From: Monarcha castaneiventris obscurior | Taxonomy: Eukaryota > Chordata > Aves > Passeriformes > Monarchidae | Direction of reading: 5' to 3' | Length of the DNA: 64,000 bases | Assembly: GCA_026261815.1 (NCBI GenBank) | Contig: JAMPIT010000886.1 | Location: 20,194,001 to 20,258,000 of the forward strand | Shown: piece after piece, positions 25,701 through 39,165 of the stretch | Layout of the letters: the number at the start of each line of letters is the position of its first letter | Position numbering within the stretch: position 1 is the first letter of the stretch | The notes under the pieces: model-generated | The model's input: the letters and a program-made list of their open reading frames with translations, nothing else | The model's database searches: none | Told to the model about the DNA's origin: nothing | Program-made: the position numbers and the translations under genes

Positions 25701-28093
25701 ATTCACAACTCTCCTCTTGCATTCTTCCCAATGTCTTCTCGTGGTTGTTCTCTCTCTCATGAAGCAGCACTTGAGAGACATGTTCCCCATGGTGGTTTTA
25801 TTGTATTTATAACCCACCAGCTTGTGCATAGGAGCACCTTATTGCACTAAAGCTGTGCAAGGTTCTTAACCATGGAAACCGCATAGTTACAACAAATGGA
25901 AGCAGTGAGTTACGTGTGGCTTCACCGGTGACACAGTACTCACGTCATTCACAATTCTTCAGCAAGGACAGCAGGTACATGCTCTTGCTCCAAAAGCACA
26001 AATCCCTTAACAAGGAGATAATGATTTTCAATACTCTCCAATAGCTACTCCAAAGGCAGCAGAGGACTTAGGATAATTCTCACAGTTTAAACAGTTACCA
26101 TTTATCCTACAGAACATTGAGTACATAGACATAAAAAGCAACCAAAAACCAGCCCACTACAAAGCACTAGTAGAATACTTTATAATCCCCAAAAACATCT
26201 AAGAGAAAAAAAAGATCTAATTTTTATACTGCTCTAAGCTTCTCAGGGAATCAATCCAGTAAATTGGCTAGCTATGTTGAGGTAATTGAGGAACAGCTCC
26301 TAAAAGACATTACATACCTATAAACACAGTATCAACCAGATACATAGAGTTAAGCAAGACAGAAGCAGGAGTCTAGAGTTTGTTTTCTGCCTGGAACTGA
26401 AGGACAGGGTGTGACTTTATGAGTTACCTTGTTTCCTAGGATAGGAGGACAATCCTGGTCAGTATTGCCAGACAGATTCTGCCTAGCAGCATTCTCAGCC
26501 CTTCCCTCCACTTCAGCCCTGTGCATCTGCATCACCCCCAGTCGTATAAACACTGATCCTTTATCAAAGTCAGCTTTTATACAGCAAGACACAGTGACAT
26601 GATTAGGGCCTGATAAAATGAAAACCAAAATCCTCTGGCAGAAAGAAACTGAATCATTCCCTAAAGCCAGAGTAATTGCTAATCATCAACAACAGCAAAA
26701 ACGGATGTTTCTAAACTCCTCCATGTTCTGTGGAACAGAAATTATGAAGATTCCTGTAAAACTGGTGAGGGACAAAAAGTTGGAACCCAGAGATTTTTTT
26801 ACTTCTAGCAAACAGTGGCCTCCTGGCCAGTTTCATACAAAAAGATGTGTTCAACAAATTAGTCAATATTTACTACCATAAATTCTATCTTGCTTATCAG
26901 TCTAATATATATAACACAGCCTTCCAAGGTAAAATACATAAAAGATAAGCTTTCAAGTTTTGTGCCCTCTTTTTTTTTTTCTTTTTTTTCTTTCTTTTTT
27001 TTTAATCCCTAGAGGCCTGAAACTTTAAAATGAGAGGGAGAGGTGTTCAGAAATTATTTTTTTGCCACTTGCTCTTTTCATTTAAAATATCACTTTTCTT
27101 ATTCTGTGGTCTCCTTAGACATTTTAGATATAGACCTAGAGCTCCTTCAGCCATCTATCTGAGCAAGCTGTTACATCCTGGCAAACAGCAACTTTTCTCC
27201 CAAATATTTATTCAGGTGTTCAAAAGCTTGGAGATGTTATTTATTTTTTTTTTAACTTTTAAGCCATCAAAATAAAAATATTTCTTCTTCCCTGGACAGT
27301 TAGTCAGCTTCCATTCCTATAATAACCCTGAGATAATTCTACCAGATCATCAATTATGCATATACTCTGAAAGAAAGTATTTTTAAAAAAAGTAAAGTAA
27401 AAGGAAACAGAGATGCTTTTCTCTAGAGGAAAACCAGAGGTACAAAACAGAGGGACCCTTTGGGCCTTTTTTATATAAAACAGGAAAAAAAAACCCCATA
27501 ATAAATCACAAGTGCACTTTTTATCTTTTGTAGATTACTTAATGATAGCTTGCAGAAGTCCCCAGAAGAACACTAAATATTTCATACATTTAGTGCATCA
27601 TAAATATCGTGGGGTTATAGAAATTAACAACCCTCTGGTAGTGGACAACCATCTAGCAGGCAGCTAGCTGCTCTGCAAGCATATCATAAACAATTTTTAG
27701 ATTCAAAATGATATTTTCTTATGAAATATTAAAGTGGCAGAAAGGGAAGTTATAATAAGATTTGCATAACAAACAGAATTGCTTTGGATTAAAAAAAATC
27801 TAAAAAGGATTTTTAAGATAAAGGCAGGAAAACAGTTGCTCCTAAGAGCTGGCTCCTAAGAGTCCAGCTGAAAGAAGTATGTGTGGTAAGTCTCTTCTTC
27901 CTTTGGCTAACTGTATTTGTTCTCTGTTCCCTTGTGCTCCTTTGCTTTTGTGCTTCCAGCTTTCCTAATTTGGACATCCAAAACTGAACCAAGGACTAAT
28001 CATGTAGATGCTTTTCATAGTAAATGGAGTTGCGTAAGTTCAGAGCAACTAGAGAAGGCTACAATGAAATAAGAAGAAAGCTGCACAATTTAC
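22791..28093. other. Non-coding stretch with a modest GC-rich patch
   Basis: A locally GC-richer patch lies at about 22910-23220, without a CpG excess. A direct duplication based on TTTATGCAAT occurs at about 23810-23835, and a pyrimidine tract at 26965-27003 is listed separately. No gene is recognised. Confidence 0.45.
26965..27003 (+). repeat. Low-complexity T-rich pyrimidine tract
   Basis: Thirty-nine bases composed only of T and C (mostly T), running from CCCTCT through repeated T8-T11 blocks. It could serve as a plus-strand polypyrimidine tract, but no exon follows it. Confidence 0.9.
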
Positions 28094-28196
28094 CATTCTG
28101 CTGCTCCTTGTCTCTGCCCTCTTGTTCTGGCTGGGTCAGCACAGAGCACAAGAGTCTCCTGGTCCACACTTGACAGCCCAAGGCACAAGAGTCCAA
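28094..28196 (-). other. Candidate minus-strand exon, weak
   Basis: A 103-base, GC-richer segment on the minus strand is bounded by CAGTTTCCCTGCTGGGAG| and CAGCAGAATG|GTAAATTG. One frame is open throughout and contains RRLLCSVLTQPEQEGRDKE, leaving one base at the 3' end. Another is open to a stop formed by the donor itself. The acceptor is only moderate. I recognise no protein family. The balanced composition is the main reason to mention it. Confidence 0.2.
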
Positions 28197-29859
28197 CTCC
28201 CAGCAGGGAAACTGGCCACCTTATTTTTATAGTTGCAGGGAACTTTGTGCACAGCCCTTGTTCCAGCATAAGCCCACATCTGTGATATGTGCTAGGCCAG
28301 CTGTCACAACAAAAGCTAATTCTGCCACATCCACATCCCTGACTGATTTGGAGTTGGCCTTCACAAACATGAAAAAAAAGAGCTAGATGCACACTGATGG
28401 ACCCAAATACCCTCTAAGTCCCAGGCTGGTCAATCTTAATAATGCTAATAAAAACAGAGTAAACTTATGTAAGTATTTTAAGAGGGCTGAGCAAGGATGT
28501 GAATACTGTGGCATACTGAGTGAATTCAGCATCATCCAGCCTGAAATTCAGGCAACAGTGGTTCTTCTATAGGAACCATCAGGGACCTTGGGAAGATCCA
28601 TGGCACTTGTTAACTCACATATAAAGTGAGTGTCTGAGGTATAGAATGGGTTGGGAGAATTGACAGTCCTATTTTAGTTATTTTAATGCCTGGGGTATAC
28701 AGTGAATTGAACTATGTGTGATTAGTGATTGAATAGCTGCTCCTCTATTACACAGTCCATTTGGTTGAGTCTCCCTGTGTTATCACTGTTCTGTGAGCAT
28801 AAACAGCCTTCTACTCTTGATCATACCGGGACACTTTTTGCTCGTGTTCTCTGCTGCATACAACTACAAAAGAAATTTTTCTCACTTGCACTCAGATCTG
28901 GCACCAGGTTGGGCTCCAAATACTCAAGCTATGCTTTGGGTTCAGGTCTCAGCATCAGGCATCAGCACTGTACCCAGCTGGGTTACAATGTAGTTCTTCA
29001 ACTCAGTGTGTTATAGCACACAGCACACACACTGAATGGCTTAATGGAAACAGAAGACCTCAGTGGGAAATTACAGCTTTTACGGGAACATACGGTCCAC
29101 AACCACTCCATGTCTAGAAAAGTATTTATCTCAACATTTCATAGAGGGGAAAGCAAAATAGAAAGGTAACATACACTGCCTCTGAAAATCTTGTGATTAG
29201 AAGACTTGCACAAAGCACTGACCAAAGAAAAGAAAATATAGAAAGCTCCAGCATTTAAAGTGGAAGCTTATGGAAGGGAAGATGATTAAATCAACTCCAG
29301 CAATGACTTTTTTTTTCCCCACGAAGATAGCGTCTCACAGTTCTATTGTACCTTCCATTCACAATGACTCAAAAGTCACTCCCATAAACTACACGTGGTG
29401 GAAGTTGCTGTACTCACTATAGGGAGCACAGATGCTTCTGGGGTAGATTATAACAGACACTTGGAACTGTGACTCTGTGGTATATCCAAAATTAGTGGAT
29501 ATTGCCAGAGTTAATGTCGCTCTACATTTACAAAATGCCATGTAAAGACAACCAGATCTCTTGCTCCTAATTTCTCTTATGAGTTCACCAACTACTTGCT
29601 GTGGATGGTACCACAATCAGCATGCACCTAGCAGGGACTGCCTTGCACTGAGACGTCAGCATTGCTTCCCACAGAATTTATGTTTTCATGTAAAGTCACA
29701 TATTAGATGTGGGCAGAACATCCCTCTCCTGTCCCAGAATCATCTGGGACATTAGCACACATAACCAGGGTTCCTACTGTATAGTAGAAGGCTACCCTGA
29801 CGGCACCGGACCCTTCAGCCACATCAGAGACGAGAGAGTGGAAGCATAAAAGAACGTTG
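28197..29859. other. Non-coding stretch, nothing specific
   Basis: Stop-rich in all frames apart from short chance frames (for example 28729-29016). No repeat family recognised. Confidence 0.45.
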
Positions 29860-29930
29860 TGTAATTTACCCGTCACCCTGCACTATATCAGTAACAGAGC
29901 TGGAAATAGAAACCTCCCCTCTTAGACACC
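29860..29930 (+). mobile_element. MIR-type SINE relic, 3' half
   Basis: TTTACCCGTCACCCTGCAC, then CAGTAACAGAGCTGGAAATA, then GAAACCTCCCCTCTTAGACA fits the 3' half of MIR (TTGCCCAAGGTCACACAGC..AGTGGCAGAGCTGGGAATAGAACCCAGGTCTCCTGAC). It is old and diverged. Confidence 0.5.
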
Positions 29931-32900
29931 ACATCAAGAGGCATGACAGGTGCTTCACAGAGCCCTGTTCCAAAGCATGTGTCAACTAGAACGTGGGCAT
30001 AACACTGCAGGGAGGCAAGGATGGGTGCTGAGACAGGCTCAGTTAAGCTTGCAGTTGAACGCTTTCCCCTGCATCTACCCTGTATGTAGTCACCAGCTTG
30101 CAGAAGATAAATTTTTTATCACTTGTACCTATGCACATATGTGATGACAAGAGGAGGTGACATGACAATGACTCACTTCTAATAGAGCCTTAATAATGAA
30201 AAGTAATGATCCCAATGCTCCTTATTCAAGCTAAATGGTCTTCATTTCAGTGGAGCCTTCCCAAATACAAAATTAATTGCATTCTCAGACTTGGCCTTAG
30301 TTTATTAAGCCATTAGAAACAGAATTAATTAATTAAATCTCAATTAATATAAGGATAGGCCATGGCTTGGCAAGATGTCAAGTAAAGTAGACTTTTCACA
30401 GGATTATGCTCTGTCTGAGAAGCTAACTGTCAACCGAAGTCTAGTTCAGTAGGAAGGAGTCACCCAGGACAAGGAGCTCTGTGACATCCAGCAGCTCAAA
30501 CAGTGAGGATTTCTTGTCACTCAATGCTACAAGGCAAACAGAGGCTTTGGGGTGTCCTTGTACTCAGGACCCATGAATGACTTCTGTTGCCAGGTGACTA
30601 AATTCTTATCTTAGCTGATGTGCCAGAGAAGCAGCATGATATTTTTTGAAGGTCATGAGTCTGTACACAATTATTATGGTTGATTTTTTTTTTTAATTCA
30701 ACAGTAGATTTCGCTCCAAAAAGCTTCACCAGATAGACTTACATAAGTATATAACCTGGATGGGATCCAATTGCTGAGCATTGAGCTAGTATCCACTAAC
30801 AGTGATTTTGCTTTAGCTCATGTAGCAGGGAATATACTAGAGCACATGGGTCTTAAAGCCTGTAATTAGCCTGAAATTCCTATTGACTTCTCCAATCTTC
30901 ATCAGAAAGGTGAGAGACCTCGTGGTCTTTGTGCTGCTACTGTACAGCAAAATACCAATAGAGGCATAAAACTTACAATAGGCATGAAATAATTTATCAT
31001 AAAATTTTAGTTTTCCTGCAAAAGAAATGCGACTCTCTATGAAATATCTATCATATATCTTAGCCAAAGGCTTGTAAACTTTTATAACAGACCAAGGACA
31101 GATCATGAATTAGTCACAGGATTTCACAGGGCTGAACTACAAGCCTTTATGAATACCAGACTCTGTAAATTAGATTATACTTTTTTTAGAAACAAAAAAC
31201 AAACAACACTGCACTTCACCTAAAAATGCAGCAAGACAATGTTTGAGAAAAAGGAGAAGAAATGTCACATTTAATAAAAAAAGAAAACTTACACAGCTCC
31301 AGTAACAACCAACAAGTAAATTAAAATGTTCATTTAAAAACATTAAGATTGGGGAATTTTCTTTGTTGGGAGGGAGAGATAGAGATGCCCACATTGTCTT
31401 TTCTTCCTGAACTGTGAGTTGGTAGTACCTGTGGCAGTCTCCAGAGCTCCTCTATCAACTCTCTTTGAGGAATCTGTACAAGCCCTAGACCCACAGGGAA
31501 CACTGAACCACTCATGACTGGACCTTCTCCTTGGGCTGGCCTCTGGAAATTGCAAACATCTTCTTTTCACAGCAGGGAATTTCTGCAGTGGTGGGTAGAA
31601 TCACAGGGCAAACAATCTGGTGTTCAAGAGGTGTTTTTGGCATCTGCTGTGAAACATGTCAACTGTGGTATGGCAGTAATGGGCTGTTCCATCCACTGAG
31701 TAGCATAAAATGTTGCACAAAAGTAACTACAATGCCATTGCAGTATTTCTCACTCTCAATTAATGTACTGAAATTTAAAAACCAAATGGGAGAAATTATT
31801 TAACATCCTATCCTGACAACTCAGCCCAAAATCTTCGTGGATGAAGCTAGCTGATTGAAGCCAATGAGATTGTTTCCATCGAGCCCAATAAATTTGGATC
31901 AGATACTGAGTCCCTTGCGCTGGTAAAGGCTAGAACACAGCTAACAGTTACAGCCTGATGAAGCATGAGTCACAAAATACCACAGCTCACACTGTGTCTG
32001 AGCTCTGGTGAGTGCAGGATCAGCAGCAGAACATTTGTTCAGATCAACACAATGAGCGCATGCCTGACATGATGGTTTTCACTGGGCACAAATAACACAC
32101 AACTGAGCGCGCTCATAGCTTGTTTGTTCTAGTAAAAAACAATGCAAGACAGCAAGAAAGAACAAAAGTGAAGGCTGTGAGATGGCAAAGCGTTGTTGTT
32201 CTCTCTTTAATGAGGCCTCACAACATAGCAGGTGATTCTCCAGATGCTATCTCCCAATCTTACAAATGCACACATTAGGACTCTGTAAAACCCCCTCCCA
32301 AAGGCAGAAGTTGAAGGAGCTGAGGTGAGATGTTGAGGTGCTTCTACTCCTGCCAGCAAAACAAAATTGCAAAGCAAGAGACTTGGATTCTTTTTAATCA
32401 AAATTCCACCCAAAGAGAAACAGCCACACAAAATAAGTACTTTGAGGAAAAAGACTTATTGGCAGGAGTGCCATGAGTTAAAGCCAGCTGCAGAGAGAAG
32501 GAACACCTCTGCCTCATTCATTTCCTGCACTGAACAGAGGGATTTTATGTGGAACGTCTGACTGCTAAGTCTATCCCTCTTTCCACCCTTCAGAGCTAAG
32601 TAACAGTATTCCCTTCTGTCCCTCCATAGCTTCTATCCCAAGGAACTCCACCTAATTTACTTGCTTGATAAACCCTTTCTCTTGGAGTCCTTACTGTTTG
32701 GTTTTAGCACCAATACAGCTACTGACTGATGTTTTTATAAAAGATCACAACAATCATGTAAAGATACATCACGTTTCTCAGCTAATTAGAAATGAAACAT
32801 GAGCAACATGATTTAAGTCTAATAATCACTCATTCAATACCATAAACACAAAGACTGATGGCCATTTACCCTATTCATATCCATTTGTTATACAACGGGG

Positions 32901-35900
32901 TGCAGTGACCCAGAAATTGTAATAGGAAATGGTCTTTGAAGGCTTTGTTTCCTTTTTTTAAGTATATATAATTTTTAAGAAAACAACCACAGTCTTGTGA
33001 TTAAATATATAGATATTTTTAGAACAGTGTTCTAGAGACCATGTAGCGAACTAAAGCAATAAAGCAATAAATGATACATAATTTAGGAACGCTTTCATTA
33101 AAAGCTTACTGTTAATAAGTATACCCAGGTTTGAAGATCTGTTCTGTCATGAGTATCAGTCATACATCCAGTAAGACTCCAAGCCCTCTGTGAAGATGTT
33201 GTGAAGTTTCTTTTCTTTCCAAGTCCTTTCAGGCATTTTTTTAATGGATAATATATCTCACAATTGAATAAGCAGCGTGTTACTTATAAAAGTCCTCACA
33301 AAGAAGTCTCACAAATCTATGTGGACTGCTAGGAAAGAGAGATTCAAATGTCTCTGAGGTTTTTTCTGCTAGCTTTGGCTCACACCTGTCTGAGGCAGGA
33401 AAGGACTCAATACCAAATATGCAAAAGATGTCTGTGATTTGGCATCACCAAACTACAAAGGAAAATAAAAGGTGGAGCCCACCAGGCCCCAACTCATTCC
33501 TCATGCAAGAGTCCATGTCCACAGCACTATGCCCCATTGCCTTTTCATCCTCCTCCCAGTCCTATTTATCCCAGTCTTCTCACTTGCTTAGCCCAAAAGC
33601 ATCCTGGGTTGATGCTGTCTCTGGTGTATTTGCACAAGCCTGTTCTGATGAGGACTTTGATCTTAGTTGGTGCCAGTGTTCTTTGAATCCAGGCAATAAA
33701 ATAGAAAAAAGGTCCAGAACAGTAACACACAGTTTGTGTGCACATATGTGCACTGCCATATGTGTAACTAAGCATTGCTTTTAGGAGAACCACAACACAA
33801 TTTGTACAGGTCTTTGAAATATCTGGATGTTAGAATAGCAAGCAAAGTATTTTGGTGCCTTTCTCAAGATGTTAGATTCAAATCCAAGTGTCTTCAGTGT
33901 CTGAGGAAATGTGATTTCCAGGTTTGGAGTCTCTGATTCTATCATTTTTTTTGTACACTTGTATAGTTGGCTGTAAAGACTCACAGCTCACAAGTATGCT
34001 AAGAGATGGTGCCTAATAGGGCAAGGTAGGACACAAACCATGTGTGTCTACCCCAGTCTCACAGCAGTACTGTTGCTTGGCACATCCTGCCTTCTAGAAA
34101 GCAAACTTTCTGCCACATGGATTTGCATTTACTCTACACTCATATATCATCTTACATGAGGGGAACACACATCTGCTGGACATAAAAGTTCTTAAAAAAG
34201 AACAGGTTATTTACCCAACAAAAAAGATTCAGAGAGGTACTATAGAGAAAGAGAGAAGAAACTGAAGCAAAGACAGAGTGAGGAAATAAATATTTACACA
34301 ACCTTCGCACTTTTAAATCTTTTATAGGATGTGATATAAATTCTTAGCATGTTTTGTAGTAAGGTTTTCCTCTGATATTGTAATCTCTTTGAAGAAAAGT
34401 ATCAGTAGATAAGATAAAAAAATTAAAATGTGTAAAATATTTAGTGGGTTGTTTTAATAATTAATCAGCCTAAGAGCTTTCAGTCTAGTTGTACTGACAG
34501 CACAGTCAGACTTTTCAAGACAAGAAACAAGTATCTAAATATCTAAATATCTAGTCACCTATTACAATGTGCTATTATACATACATATATTACATTATAT
34601 TAAATGTATAAGAGCATTATTTATAGCTCCTCAAATATCACACTGCATCAGGAGAAACTGCAATACCTAATGAGTTTTTCCAGAAGCTGTAACTCTGGGA
34701 CACACATATCTTTTAACTGCTGCCTAGCATGTTTGTGTATGTGATATATTCTTTTCCAATTTTGCAGACTTTTGCCCAACAGGTTTCTGAGAAGATATCT
34801 TCTTGAAACACATGATACTGGCCCAGGGCACTGAGCAGAAATTCATTGCAATTTTTTTTTGCAACAAAAGACTTGACTGGTAATTCTAGGTTGATGTACT
34901 GAATGACCATGTGCCATACCTCTCACACTACATGATGGAAGGAACTGCACACAGAGATCTTCTCTAAGGCTTCTGGAGACAGAGATTGTGTCTTCACAAC
35001 TGTCTAGAGCACTGAATTCACTTACTTCCTGGAAGGATCTTCAGGATGAGCATTCAGTGACCCTGCTGGTATTGCCAGAGAAAAGCTTAGACACAGCCAG
35101 CACTGTGAGGAGACTCTACACAGTACAGCCCCTAGTCAAGTATTCTACCCTTGCAATTTCAGATGGGCAAGATGAGGTGGGAATCATTTGAAAACAGCCC
35201 ACAGTCTCACAATATCTGCTCCAAGGACTTGCAGCAGCCTTTTCAGGCAGCCTCGACTCACATTCAGTTCAGACTTTTTGCTAGGGACGGTGTGATGTCA
35301 GATCCCAGGTGCCAGTGCATTACCCAGCATTGAGGACCTGGGTCATCCTCCGAGGCACAACGTAGACACCAGCAGGTCACAGGGGTTTTCTCCTCTGCCA
35401 AGCATTGGCTCGTCTGCCTCCTGTCATGACCATACAAAACTCCATTTGGAGTAAAGCAAAAGACTGCCAACCACACTTGAACATCCAACAAGTGTCTGTG
35501 GAGCTCCGTGCTGCATGACTGGCTACTCTCTCAGTACAGCTTATATTTTGTGACTGGCTTGAACCCAAAACAGAAGAATGGCTTTCCGTGAGGATTAGAG
35601 GTACTTCACATGCAAATAAATTTCAGCCAAGTTTTCAGAAAAATAATAATTTGCAAAACCAACACTTTATTCCATAAAATCCTACAAGATGGGCCAACAG
35701 AAGGAAGTTACAAGTACCACCATTGCAAACACATGTCTTACTTGAACAGTTTTTCCCAGCATTTAAAGAGCTCAGTCAGAGCACATCACAACAGAATAGA
35801 CAGAGTAGGAAACACCTAGTTCAATCTCATACTATCTCTTGCTTAAGTAACACCAATGACAAAAGGATAAGTATCTATAGATTCACCTAGACTGTTTTTG

Positions 35901-38900
35901 TGATTATATCATTACCTCCCATACATGCTGTACAAATTTTCAGCTGACTCGATATGAATATTTTTAAGATGACACCAGCTACAACTGCAGATTATGTCAA
36001 CCAGGATTCTGTGCTGATGCAGGGCTCACTGCTTTTCTTAGCTCTTCTAAACTGTGGGCTTGATCTGAGTGAGGGCTAACACTACCTCACATGACATTAC
36101 TGCTATTGATGTAGCTGGGCAAAAGTCTAAAGAGCACAGTCTCTAAATCTGGCCTTTCTCTCTTAGGGCCTCACGCCTGACTCGCCCTGCCTTACTTGGA
36201 AAAACCATGCCTCTGATTATAAAAAGGCATTTGACTGCAAGGACCATTAGACTTGGCCTTCCTGGCACCACTGGTGTGTCCTTTATATTGGTAACACTGC
36301 AGACACAGGAGAGTGGTCGAAAACTCATAAAGCTCATAATAATAATAATAATTCACCAACCACTACTTTTGACTCTTAAATGCCAGGATCAATACATACA
36401 TAGAAACGAAGGAAAATTAACTCATATTCTGGTATCAGTCTCCTTTCCAAACAGTCATCTTCATTCTAATTATGTCCATTCTGCTCTAAGAAAAACATAA
36501 CTTCTTTTCCTTATGTGAATGAGCGCTGCAGCGTTTATTCAAAACCAGAACAGCTTTCTGGACTTCATTCATATTGTTACTATATGCAAATAATTGATTC
36601 TTTGAAAGACCATTAAAGTTATAAATCAAATCTCTAGACAAACTTGCATGCTGCTATTTCCTGTTTACTATGCTTCTTGATGGAAGCATTGAAAACCCCC
36701 AGGTGTTACACTACCAAATACTCTTCTCTTAGTTCTCAGGGTAAGAGGAAGTAGAATTATTTCAGAAGTTTTCCTAGCAAAGAATAATTTTAGCAACAGT
36801 TTGCTTTCTAAGATAAAGTCACTCACTTCAAAGTTTTTATTTTGAAGAGGGCAAACATCAATAAACTGTTACAAGACTGGCTATGGATATAAAAGATACA
36901 TTTTTTTAGAAATTGCTTTACCTCTCCACATCTCATTTCCTTCAGCTGCAAAGTGATAGCAGAGTTGCCTGCCTATGCTGGCATTTGTAGATAAGAAACA
37001 GATTTAGTGCTACACTGTAATTCTGTGGCTAGAGAGACTTCACACAGGATATGGAACAAACTTGCCCAAAAATCAATCCAGATCATCTCCTCTTACTCTG
37101 AAAAGGTAAGAAACCCAAACACCCAGGCTTACATCGTACACATTACACAGATATCAAGATGTAAAGGAAGTGAAAAAGAATAAAATACCAACTGACATAT
37201 GGCCATTCACACACCCAAATTCCAATACAAAGTGTCTGATCGGAGAAGCATATCACAAACCAGTTTTTCTACCTCATTATTCTCATCTAATACTATTTGT
37301 TTTCCTAAACACATTCCAAAGAACAGCACCCATGATGCAGGAATCCAAAATGACTTAATCATGCTTCATTTTATCTTAGTGAAACCATGAAAAAGCATAT
37401 ACAGAAGTGCTATTCCTTCCAGTATTTAAATAGCATTTCTCTCTGGGACGGCACACAGTGTCTGTTTTAGCAACCCTAATGAGAGTGAGGCATGACTATA
37501 TCTAGTTGGCAGAGTTATCACAAAGCGGCTGACCACCACTGTCCAGGCAGTTTGGCATGGATCAATTTTCATGCAAAAAGAACTCTGAAGTGCTGATGAA
37601 CCCAAGCACATATGGCATCAGTATGACACCTTCTTTGAAAGACACCTACAGTAGCACATTTGTCTTCACTGTCATGCTTGGGTAAGCACTCTTTCTGCTG
37701 AGTGTGAACACATGACATCATCACTTCCCAAACCCTCTCCTCTAACTGATCCAAATACTAAGTCCAAAACTGTGACAAGAAGAAGGGTCAAACTACAGTC
37801 TGCAAAGGAGCAGAGGCTGAAATCATACTAAAGTCAAAGTTCAGGTTCATAAAGACCTATTTAGATATACAGACTAAGCATCAGTCACCCAAGGAAAAGG
37901 AAAAAGTGAAGGACAGCATCTGAGTGTCCAGCATTGTTGAAAACCCAAGCTTTTGTTATGCTTCTACTTCAGAGATCCTAAGCAGCAAGTAAAAGCCCTA
38001 GCATATTATTTTACACAATAAGAGCAAAGACTAAAACAACCTACCCATGACTGAGAACTTCAAAGGCCTGAAGTAAAAACAATTTTCAAAGAACACTGAA
38101 CTTTATCCATGCTGCCAGCGTATTTCCCAATGCTGAATACATCCAAATCAAATATCTCACCAAAAAAAAAAAAAGCTTCTCAGTTGAAAACCTGTCTGCT
38201 CTTAAAGGCACAGCAGTTCCCATAATCCTATCAGTAGCCTCTGCTCTAATATAAATTACACTAAGCAATGAAAGTGCTGACCCTGTCTTAACTTGCACCA
38301 CAAACAACACACACTGTACAACCTAATTCCTTAATGCTCATTCACATATATAGCACCACAGCAGATAATGGGATTATGGAAGAGATTGAAGACTTCAGGA
38401 TCAGACCAACAGAACCTCTGTGGCTTGCTGCAAAGGACCCAGCAGAGAGAGAAAATATCATGATTGTTCATCCATTTTAGGAGATACATGTTATAGTTTT
38501 TGCTTAAAGCAAACAAAACCAGCCAGGGCACTGTTTTGGTCTCCCCGCCCGCACTGTGCTGTCATAAGACCAAAGAGGCATTTAACAAAGTCAAGGTACA
38601 GAAAACTGAAAAATAACACCACAGAATCATAGAGGAACAGAGCATTAACCAGTGTAGCTCTCTGCAGCAGAATACCATTGAGACAAAGCATTCTGTAGTG
38701 GGTTCATCAATTAATTAGCACACTGTATACAGTAACACATCAGTATATGTAAATTCTGTGAACATCTGCTGCCATGTCTTAATAGTGACCTGAGTGTGCG
38801 CACAGATGCTGCACCCATGTACACAGAGCACATTCTTCAAAATACAACATGTAATTTTCACAAAGGTTTAACATTCCTGTTTTTTCCCCAGATTCAAACT

Positions 38901-39141
38901 TTGCAAAAACAGCAAACTAGTAATTCAACATTTGCAGAGTGCTTCAAAGTTTCTCTGAGTTCTTCTTTCCCCCCTACTCCAAATATTTTCCCTCCCCTAC
39001 AAACAGAAAACACAAGAAGAGACCTGTTTGTCACATGACCTTCCTTTGGAGGAATCCTCACATTTGTACTCTTTGAATCACTTACGTATCAAAGAAAAAG
39101 AAAGCTGCAAATAATATGCAGATGAAGCACATAATTCTTAC
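29931..39141. other. Long non-coding stretch, no gene recognised
   Basis: About 9 kb of intron-like DNA. Minor items are AT-rich runs near 34540-34625, an (AAT)n run at about 36335-36353, and poly-A at 38162-38174. A plus-strand donor CTGAAAAG|GTAAGAAA near 37106, preceded by CTTCACACAG, would give a 61-base interval, but nothing supports it as an exon. The 121-codon frame at 33419-33784 is of chance size for this composition. Confidence 0.45.
36335..36353 (+). repeat. (AAT)n microsatellite, short
   Basis: About six uninterrupted AAT units in AGCTCATAATAATAATAATA. Confidence 0.85.
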
Positions 39142-39165
39142 CTTTCTGACTTTTAGATTAGCCTC
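39142..39165 (-). other. Candidate 24-base minus-strand microexon, weak
   Basis: On the minus strand CTCACATGCCCAG| and GTCAGAAAG|GTAAGAAT bound exactly 24 bases, coding EANLKVRK in the phase-0 frame. The donor is strong and the acceptor lacks a good pyrimidine tract. It lies 2 kb downstream of the CpG-island exon, in the right orientation. A chance match is quite possible. Confidence 0.15.

Noticed and set aside
37047..37107. Plus-strand interval ending in the strong donor CTGAAAAG|GTAAGAAA
   Set aside because: The acceptor CTTCACACAG is weak, there is no other plus-strand exon nearby, and there is no recognisable product.
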